Of a stretch of DNA of 64,000 bases, positions 58,894 through 64,000 are shown one piece after another. Positions within the stretch are counted from its first letter, which is position 1. Every line of letters begins with the position of its first letter. Made by a program: the position numbers and the translations under genes. Below the pieces are notes generated by a model, which saw only the letters and a list, made by a program, of their open reading frames with translations, was not told the DNA's origin and searched no databases. The stretch comes from Nonomuraea polychroma (GTDB lineage Bacteria > Actinomycetota > Actinomycetes > Streptosporangiales > Streptosporangiaceae). The stretch spans positions 10,505,501 to 10,569,500 of the forward strand of contig NZ_SAUN01000001.1 in NCBI RefSeq assembly GCF_004011505.1. Reading direction: 5' to 3'.

Positions 58894-59562
58894 TCAATCC
58901 CAGGGCTTCCAGTCCTCCGTGGGGATCTCGATCTCGATCGGGTCCGGCAAGGTGATCGTCTCGCCGAGGCTCCAGCTCTCCTGGTGGAGATAGGCGCCAG
59001 AGGCTTGGTCGGGGATCGAGTAGAGGGAGATTCTCGAGACGGACGGATCGAGGTCGATGAGCAGGTAGTAGGGGATCTCGGCCCTTGCGTATCCGCACCA
59101 CTTCCCCTTGCCCGTCTGCTTGCCCGTCGGGGGTCGGTCCCACTTTGCCGTGGCGGGGGATGTTACTTCGATGACTATCTCAGCCTGGTCGGTGACCAGA
59201 TGCGTGGGGTTAAGGTCCCACGCGCCCTGCCAGATCTCGGCGTCCATGACGATGAGATCGGGGATGTAGCCGTTCTCCTCGGCGACAAAGCCCAGCTCAT
59301 TGCTGTGGATACATCGCCATCGGTAGGATGGGTCGGCATTTCTGCGGTTCGCCAGCGTCTCGATGATCTGCAGGATGACGGCATTGTGGCGGAACCGGGG
59401 GGCGGGGGACACGACGAGCTCTCCATCGATGATTTCGATTCGGGTGCCGTCGTGTGGGATGTGGAGATAGTCGTGGAGTTCACCCGCGACCCACATCTGG
59501 TATGGGGAGTCGGGCAGGATGACGCGAAGCCCCCCGTGCAGGGTGATGACAGCTGCAGTCAC
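58894..59562 (-). CDS. Uma2-family PD-(D/E)XK-like nuclease
   Basis: A 222-residue Uma2 (DUF820) protein, a family of restriction-endonuclease-like folds common in actinobacteria and cyanobacteria. GTRIEIIDGELVVSPAPRFRHN, IPDLIVMD and IVIEVTSPATAKWD supply the Glu/Asp-Asp-Glu-x-Lys type residues. The GTG at 59562 has AAGGAGGAG upstream with a spacing of about nine bases; an earlier GTG at 59583 is the alternative but overlaps that site. The biological role of Uma2 proteins is unsettled. No partner is seen beside it. Confidence 0.85.
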   Translation of the reverse strand: MTAAVITLHGGLRVILPDSPYQMWVAGELHDYLHIPHDGTRIEIIDGELVVSPAPRFRHNAVILQIIETLANRRNADPSYRWRCIHSNELGFVAEENGYIPDLIVMDAEIWQGAWDLNPTHLVTDQAEIVIEVTSPATAKWDRPPTGKQTGKGKWCGYARAEIPYYLLIDLDPSVSRISLYSIPDQASGAYLHQESWSLGETITLPDPIEIEIPTEDWKPWD

Positions 59563-59660
59563 TTTTTGTGACTCCTCCTTCACGATCAGCTCCCGTCATC
59601 GTAAGGACTCCCATCACTCACTGTACTGGGGATGCTGCAAGCCGTGGTCTTCATCCCGTA

Positions 59661-59821
59661 ACTTCCGTTTCCTATGCGCTCGCCTGCAGGTTCGGCGTCA
59701 AGGAGGCCCGCCGGCTCGGCCGTGAGCTGATCGAGTTTCCCGGCGGGCACGGCGGCTCCCGAATCAGGCGGAGGAGTTCGGGAAGCGGCTCGTGCGCGTG
59801 CTTCTTGATCCGGACGCGTAG
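59661..59821 (+). pseudogene. Frameshifted 3' remnant of an alpha/beta hydrolase gene
   Basis: One frame reads ALACRFGVKEARRLGRELIE then FPGGHGG, the histidine motif near the end of alpha/beta hydrolases. At about 59757 the similarity moves to another frame and continues NQAEEFGKRLVRVLLDPDA before TAG at 59819-59821. A single base change would restore the expected tail. No 5' part exists, so this is a decayed gene end, left between the Uma2 gene and the L7/L12-like gene. Confidence 0.65.
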
Positions 59822-59830
59822 TGTTTGGCT

Positions 59831-60070
59831 ATGGATTCCGTAGAGGAGAGAATCGCCCGGCTCGAGCGGCAGGTCGCGGACCTTCAGCGGCATCTCGGCA
59901 TCGATCCCGCGCTCGCGGACCCTCAGGGGCCGTTCCTGCCGCCGGAGTTCTACCAGGCCTTGGAGCGGGGGAAGACGATCCTGGCCATCAAGATCTACCG
60001 TGAGGCGACCGGGGCGTCCCTGCTGGAGGCCAAGAACACGGTGGAGACGATGGCGCGCGGGCGGCGCTGA
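59831..60070 (+). CDS. Mini-protein with coiled-coil and L7/L12 C-terminal-like segment
   Basis: A 79-residue protein. Residues 4-22 are a short amphipathic helix (SVEERIARLERQVADLQRHLG), then a Pro-rich link, then RGKTILAIKIYREATGASLLEAKNTVE, which matches the factor-binding helix pair of ribosomal protein L7/L12 C-terminal domain. TAGTGT lies six bases before the ATG, made by the stop codon of the pseudogene before it. Related short actinobacterial proteins are annotated as L7/L12-like; no ribosomal role is shown. The sigma-factor gene starts nine bases after its stop. Confidence 0.8.
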   Translation: MDSVEERIARLERQVADLQRHLGIDPALADPQGPFLPPEFYQALERGKTILAIKIYREATGASLLEAKNTVETMARGRR

Positions 60071-60079
60071 GGCAGCCTC

Positions 60080-61327
60080 ATGCCCGATGTCGAGCGGGTG
60101 TTCCGCGAGGAGTACGGCCGCGCCGTGGCCGTACTGGTGCGTGCCTTCGGGGACATCGACGTGGCCGAGGATGCCGTGCAGGAGGCGTTCACGGTCGCGG
60201 TGCGGCGGTGGCCGGTGGACGGGGTGCCGCCGAGTCCGGCGGGGTGGATCATCACCACCGCCCGCAACCGGGCCCTCGACCGGCTGCGCAGGGAGTCGGT
60301 GCGGCAGGACAAGCACGCGCAGGCCGCGCTGCTGCACGCCCAGCAGGCCGCTCCTCCGGAGGAGGGAGCCGTACCGGACGATCGGCTGCGGCTGATCTTC
60401 ACCTGCTGCCACCCCGCGCTCGCCCCGCACGCCCAGGTCGCGCTGACGCTGCGGTTGCTCGGCGGCCTCACCACGGCGGAGATCGCGCGGGCGTTCCTCG
60501 TGCCCGAGACGACCATGGCGCAGCGGCTGGTCAGGGCCAAGAGCAAGATCCGGGACGCGAAGATCCCGTACCGGGTGCCGGAGGAGGCCGACCTGCCCGG
60601 CCGGCTGCGGTCCGTGCTGGCCGTGATCTATCTGATCTTCAACGAGGGGTACGCGGCCAGCTCCGGCGAGCGCCTCGTCCGCGAAGAGCTCTGCGCGGAG
60701 GCCATCAGGCTCGGGCGGCTGCTGGTCTCGCTCATGCCCGGCGAGCCCGAGGTCATGGGGTTGCTCGCGCTCATGTTGCTCATCGAGTCACGGCGGGCCG
60801 CCCGTACGGGGGCGGCGGGTGAGCTGGTGACGCTGGCCGAGCAGGATCGCGGATTGTGGGACCGGGGACTCGTGGAGGAAGGCCAGGCCATCGTACGGCG
60901 CTGCCTGCTGCTGGACCGGCCGGGCCCCTACCAGATCCAGGCCGCGATCAACGCGGTGCACAGCGACGCGCCGACCGCGGGGGACACGGATTGGGGCCAG
61001 ATCGTACGGCTGTACGATCAGCTCCTGACGTTCGACCCGAGTCCGGTCGTGGCCTTGCACCGGGCGGTGGCGGTGGCCGAGTCGGAAGGGCCGGAGAAGG
61101 CGTTGGCCCTGGTCGATGGGCTCGATGTGGCCGGCTATCACCTCTACCACGCCGTCCGCGCCGACTTGTTGCGGCGGCTGGGGCGGCATGACGAGGCGGC
61201 GCAGGCGTACGAGGCGGCCATCGCGGAGGCGGGCAACGAGGTGGAGCGCCAGTTCCTACGGCGTCAACGCGAGGGAGTGCCGTCGCCTGGAGAAGCGGCC
61301 GGAGCGTACTGCTCTACCTGGCGATGA
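60080..61327 (+). CDS. ECF42-type sigma factor (second copy)
   Basis: A 415-residue sigma factor of the same ECF42 plan as the one at 48779-50047: sigma-2 (DIDVAEDAVQEAFTVAVRRW, WIITTARNRALDRL), sigma-4 (LRLLGGLTTAEIARAFLVPETTMAQRL), and a long TPR-like tail (HRAVAVAESEGPEKALALVDG). No DGPF gene lies beside it, in contrast to the other copy. The last 20 residues (GVPSPGEAAGAYCSTWR) look like read-through into other DNA: the normal end of the family is near VERQFLRRQ. A possible C-terminal alteration by the remnant at 61280 should be considered. Confidence 0.9.
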   Translation: MPDVERVFREEYGRAVAVLVRAFGDIDVAEDAVQEAFTVAVRRWPVDGVPPSPAGWIITTARNRALDRLRRESVRQDKHAQAALLHAQQAAPPEEGAVPDDRLRLIFTCCHPALAPHAQVALTLRLLGGLTTAEIARAFLVPETTMAQRLVRAKSKIRDAKIPYRVPEEADLPGRLRSVLAVIYLIFNEGYAASSGERLVREELCAEAIRLGRLLVSLMPGEPEVMGLLALMLLIESRRAARTGAAGELVTLAEQDRGLWDRGLVEEGQAIVRRCLLLDRPGPYQIQAAINAVHSDAPTAGDTDWGQIVRLYDQLLTFDPSPVVALHRAVAVAESEGPEKALALVDGLDVAGYHLYHAVRADLLRRLGRHDEAAQAYEAAIAEAGNEVERQFLRRQREGVPSPGEAAGAYCSTWR

Positions 61328-61425
61328 ACTGGCTGATCGTCGAGCGCCTCACGCTGCCCGACGTGTTCGGCGAGGGGAAGATCCACAAGCTCGTGACCAG
61401 CGCCGTGGAGCGATTGCTACCCTGA
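61280..61425 (+). pseudogene. Possible 3' remnant of a regulator gene
   Basis: In a second frame overlapping the end of the sigma gene, the sequence reads GRSVLLYLAMNWLIVERLTL then PDVFGEGKIHKLVTSAVERL, ending at TGA 61423-61425. The pattern of helices with a final ERLLP resembles the C-terminal ligand domain of a TetR-type regulator. No start, helix-turn-helix or 5' part is present. It could equally be a short coding read; the case rests on plausibility of the helix. Confidence 0.35.
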
Positions 61426-61428
61426 CGT

Positions 61429-62205
61429 GTGGCCGATCTTCAACACACGCACGAGCTGGTCTACGACGGCGACGTCGTCATCAAGCGGTACGTGGACGGC
61501 AAGCAGGGCGGGGCCGAGCGCGAATGGCGGGCGCTGAGCCTGCTGGCCGAGTATGCCCCGGGGCTGACGCCGCGGCCGATCGCGTTCGAGGCCGGCGTGG
61601 TGTCGATGACGAGGATCGACGGTGTCTCGCTGCGCGGATTGTCCGTAGGGGACGCTCAGGTCGCCGCTATGGGCGATCTGCTCGACGAGATGCACGTGGC
61701 GGTGCCACCGGCCGTGCTCGAGAGTGTCCCAATACGTCCGTGGCAGCCTGCGGCGCTCTGCGACTGGGTGCGGCACAGGGGCGCTGAGTGGCAGCCGCGG
61801 GACCCGATGGCCGACCGGGCCGTGAAGGAGGGCCTGCGGTGGCTGGAGAGCTGGCGGCCGGACGAGTCGGGGATGCGGCCGGTGTTCGGGGCCGGCGACG
61901 GCAACCTGGCCAACTTCCTCTGGGACGGCGCCCGCGTCCGCCGAGTCGATTTCGAGGACTCCGGACGCAGCGACCTGGCGTTCGAGGTGGCGGAGCTGGC
62001 CGAGCACGTGTCCATGTGGGTGGACGGCGAGGTGGACATCGCGGCGCGGTTCGAGCTGAGCCCGCCGGAGGAGCGGCTGATGCGTGACTACCGCAAACTG
62101 CACGGGATGACCTGGTTGTTCCTGCTGTCGCACGAGAGCCCGCGCAATCCGCCCGGGACCTTCCAGCGACAGGTGGAGCGGGTGCTGGCAACATTGGGCG
62201 CATGA
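61429..62205 (+). CDS. APH-like kinase-fold protein lacking the catalytic histidine
   Basis: A 258-residue protein with the aminoglycoside-phosphotransferase fold. The N-lobe starts at once (LVYDGDVVIKRYVDGKQGGAEREW). The catalytic loop reads FGAGDGNLANFLW: the HxD of the family is AGD here, and the DFD metal loop is VDFED, so activity is doubtful or altered. It starts at a GTG with TACCCT five bases upstream. The stop overlaps the GNAT gene by four bases (ATGA), and these two are probably one unit. Confidence 0.82.
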   Translation: MADLQHTHELVYDGDVVIKRYVDGKQGGAEREWRALSLLAEYAPGLTPRPIAFEAGVVSMTRIDGVSLRGLSVGDAQVAAMGDLLDEMHVAVPPAVLESVPIRPWQPAALCDWVRHRGAEWQPRDPMADRAVKEGLRWLESWRPDESGMRPVFGAGDGNLANFLWDGARVRRVDFEDSGRSDLAFEVAELAEHVSMWVDGEVDIAARFELSPPEERLMRDYRKLHGMTWLFLLSHESPRNPPGTFQRQVERVLATLGA

Positions 62206-62636
62206 GACTCGCCGGGCCCGAGGACAGGGCAGCCGTGGAGCGGCTGGTCCACGACGCGTACGAGCCGTGGATCGAGGTCATCGGCATGCGGCCGGTGCCC
62301 ATGGAGGCCGACTACGCCGCGCTCATCGAGGCCGGGCATGTGCACGTGACCGACGACCTGCAGGGGTTGATCGTGCTCGTGCCCGAGCACGGGGTCCTGC
62401 TGGTGGACAATGTCGCCGTGCGGCCCGAGAGCCACGGCAAGGGCATCGGGCGCGCGCTGCTGGCGTACGCCGAGGAGCAGGCGCGCCGGCTCGGTCTGCC
62501 CGCGCTGCGCCTCTACACGAATGTCAAGATGGCTTCCAACATCGCCCTGTACACCTCGCTCGGCTACGTCGAGACCGGCCGCGAGGGGGTCAAGGGCCGC
62601 TCCGCCGTGATGATGCGGAAGGAGCTCAGCCCGTGA
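62202..62636 (+). CDS. GNAT-family acetyltransferase
   Basis: A 144-residue GNAT. The acetyl-CoA loop is VRPESHGKGIGRALLAYAEEQA, followed by GLPALRLYTNVKMASNIALYTSLGYVETG. It closely resembles small-molecule N-acetyltransferases. The start overlaps the kinase-fold gene by four bases, so the pair may modify the same substrate, which is unknown. Its 3' end overlaps the convergent aldolase gene by 11 bases. Confidence 0.88.
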   Translation: MRLAGPEDRAAVERLVHDAYEPWIEVIGMRPVPMEADYAALIEAGHVHVTDDLQGLIVLVPEHGVLLVDNVAVRPESHGKGIGRALLAYAEEQARRLGLPALRLYTNVKMASNIALYTSLGYVETGREGVKGRSAVMMRKELSP

Positions 62637-63450
62637 GCACACCGAGCAGGTGGGTGACCTCGCGAGCCACCGCGTCGCGGCCGCTCTTGATGTACTTGCG
62701 GGGGTCGACGACGCGCTCGTCGTGGGCCAGGTAGTCGCGTACCGCGCCGGTGAACGCCTTGTTCAGGTGCGTCGCGATGTTGATCTTCTTCATGCCGCGC
62801 CGTACGGCATCGCGCAGCACGTCGTCCGGCACGCCCGACGAGCCGTGCAGCACCAGCGGCACCGGCACCGCGGCGCGCAGCTCGGCGACGAGCTCCAGGT
62901 CCAGCACCGCGTCCTTGGTGGTCATCGCGTGTGAGGTGCCCACGGCCACGGCCAGCGCGTCCACGCCGGTCCTGGCCACGTAGTCGACCGCCTCGTGCGG
63001 TTTGGTGCGGGCGCCGGGGGCGTGCACGCCGTCCTTGCCGCCGACCTCGCCCAGCTCGGCCTCCACCCACACGCCCCGCTCGTGGCACCAGGCCGCCACG
63101 TCGGCGGTGGTGCGTACGTTGTCCTCGTCGGGCAGCGCGGAGGCGTCGTACATGACCGAGCCGAGCCCCAGCGCCACCGCCTCCTCGACGAGCGCGCGGT
63201 CGGTGGCGTGGTCGAGATGCACGGCGACCGGCACCTCTGACCGCCTCGCGACCGCGAGCGAGGCCAGCGCGATCGGCTCCAGAGCGCCGTGGTAGCGCAC
63301 GCAGTTCTCGCTGATCTGAAGGACGACCGGCAGGCCGAGCGCTTCGGCACCGGCCACGATGGCGCCGGCGTGCTCCAGTTGGATCACGTTGAAGGCGCCC
63401 ACCCCCGCGGGCGACTGGTGGATGATGTCGCCGATGGCGGCGAGGGGCAT
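62626..63450 (-). CDS. Class II fructose/tagatose-bisphosphate aldolase
   Basis: A 274-residue zinc-dependent class II aldolase of the KbaY/GatY size class, splitting a ketose-1,6-bisphosphate into DHAP and glyceraldehyde-3-phosphate. VAVHLDHATD carries the zinc and catalytic residues (His78, Asp80, His81); VGTSHAMTTKD, HGSSGVPDD and KINIATHLNKAF complete the site. It lies 10 bases downstream of a PfkB-type kinase gene on the same strand, suggesting a tagatose- or fructose-type sugar degradation pair. Substrate preference (fructose or tagatose) cannot be read from sequence. Confidence 0.9.
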   Translation of the reverse strand: MPLAAIGDIIHQSPAGVGAFNVIQLEHAGAIVAGAEALGLPVVLQISENCVRYHGALEPIALASLAVARRSEVPVAVHLDHATDRALVEEAVALGLGSVMYDASALPDEDNVRTTADVAAWCHERGVWVEAELGEVGGKDGVHAPGARTKPHEAVDYVARTGVDALAVAVGTSHAMTTKDAVLDLELVAELRAAVPVPLVLHGSSGVPDDVLRDAVRRGMKKINIATHLNKAFTGAVRDYLAHDERVVDPRKYIKSGRDAVAREVTHLLGVLTG

Positions 63451-63460
63451 GGCAGGCTCC

Positions 63461-64000
63461 TTACGTGATGACGATCTGCGGGTGGATGTCGGCGTAGACG
63501 TCGCGGTCGAACGCGCCGGCGACCGGAGCGGCCACGGCCGCCGCGCCGAGCGCCGCGGCCGTCCTGAGTCTGTCGGGCCACGACCGGGCCTGGTCCATCG
63601 CCAGCCCGGCCACGAGCGCGTCGCCCGCCCCGGTCGGGTTGCCCACCACGGTGTACGGCATCCGTGCCCGGAAGGTTCCCTCCCCGGTCACGGCCAGCAG
63701 CCCGTCGGCGCCCATGGACACGACCACGGCCTCCGCACCCTGGCTACGCAGCTCCTGCGCGCCCCCGCTGCCGGGGAAGGCCCTGGCCAGCTCCTCCGCG
63801 TTGGGCTTGACGACCGAAGGGCGGCCCTTGGGCGCGTGGCGCAGGGGGTCGCCGTCGGCGTCCACGATCACAGGCGCGTCGGGGATGCCGGCGAGCGTGG
63901 CGTAGATGTCGGCGGGCACACCGCGCGGCAGGCTGCCCGAGAGGACCACCACGTCGGCCTCGCGTGCCAGGGACGTGTAGCGCCGCACGAAGCCGGCCAG
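63461..64000 (-). CDS. PfkB-family sugar kinase, 5' part outside window
   Basis: The C-terminal 179 residues of a PfkB (ribokinase-like) kinase, probably 1-phosphofructokinase or tagatose-6-phosphate kinase. The frame stays open to the window edge. DVVVLSGSLPRGVPADIYATL and VVKPNAEELARAF are typical of this subgroup, and the catalytic aspartate is in GNPTGAGDALVAGLA. The stop is 10 bases before the aldolase gene, and the two enzymes would act in series. The N-terminal sugar-binding half is not in the window. Confidence 0.9.
   Translation of the reverse strand: MAGFVRRYTSLAREADVVVLSGSLPRGVPADIYATLAGIPDAPVIVDADGDPLRHAPKGRPSVVKPNAEELARAFPGSGGAQELRSQGAEAVVVSMGADGLLAVTGEGTFRARMPYTVVGNPTGAGDALVAGLAMDQARSWPDRLRTAAALGAAAVAAPVAGAFDRDVYADIHPQIVIT

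Overview
This window is about 64 kb of very GC-rich actinobacterial chromosome. The gene order, the strong third-position GC bias and the frequent GTG starts suggest a filamentous member of the Streptosporangiales, for example something Nonomuraea-like. That taxon is an inference from gene content, not a measured assignment. I saw no tRNA, rRNA, CRISPR array, insertion sequence or phage module. It is mostly a housekeeping core with small accessory insertions.

Layout. (1) From 1 to 16 kb lies the S10/spc/alpha ribosomal supercluster: partial rplB, rpsS, rplV, rpsC, rplP, rpmC, rpsQ, rplN, rplX, rplE, zinc-type rpsN, rpsH, rplF, rplR, rpsE, rpmD, rplO, secY, adk, map, then a DUF1707 protein and a small secreted protein, then infA, rpmJ, rpsM, rpsK, rpsD, rpoA and rplQ. 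truA follows a classic terminator. (2) From 17 to 21.3 kb three minus-strand membrane or secreted proteins are inserted: two paralogous proline- or glycine-rich single-pass proteins and a CAP-domain protein. (3) From 21.6 to 24 kb is rplM-rpsI-glmM. (4) From 24 to 29.4 kb, on the minus strand, are two interlocked ABC exporter cassettes, a DUF389 membrane protein and coaA. (5) From 29.5 to 40.6 kb are a Tat-exported PhoX-like protein, acpS, nnrD, alr, an alpha/beta hydrolase, tsaE, a lipoprotein with a class F sortase and a kinase-like protein, then tsaB-rimI-tsaD. (6) From 40.8 to 46.5 kb are a small membrane protein, a large coiled-coil protein built of 11-residue then 7-residue repeats, a methyltransferase, and a divergent MarR/epimerase pair. 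(7) From 46.5 to 48.7 kb is groES-groEL with a CIRCE operator. (8) From 48.8 to 56 kb is an accessory and regulatory stretch: an ECF42-type sigma factor with its DGPF partner, a SnoaL-like protein, an HxlR regulator, hypotheticals, then a SigD/ShbA-type sigma factor, a short possible anti-sigma protein, a DUF5319 protein and a LuxR-type regulator. (9) From 56.2 to 58.9 kb are guaB and guaB3. (10) From 58.9 to 64 kb are a Uma2-type nuclease, a decayed hydrolase, an L7/L12-like mini-protein, a second ECF42-type sigma factor, a kinase-like protein with a GNAT, and a class II aldolase next to a PfkB sugar kinase cut by the window edge.

How it works together. The core genes cover ribosome assembly, the Sec channel, transcription (rpoA), cell-wall precursors (glmM, alr), CoA and carrier-protein activation (coaA, acpS), NAD(P)H repair (nnrD), tRNA t6A synthesis (tsaB, tsaD, tsaE), chaperones and guanine nucleotide synthesis. 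The order alr...tsaE...tsaB-rimI-tsaD...groES-groEL...sigD-like...DUF5319...guaB-guaB3 matches what I recall of mycobacteria and Streptomyces, with insertions between blocks and with no whiB/bldM or glmS gene at the places where I would expect them.

The least explained material is the hendecad/heptad coiled-coil protein, the tandem disordered membrane proteins beside truA, the lipoprotein-sortase pair, the GuaB3 protein with histidine in place of the catalytic cysteine, and several GC-rich minisatellites. Many first genes of units carry a TANNNT hexamer 5 to 8 bases before the start codon, which suggests leaderless transcription.
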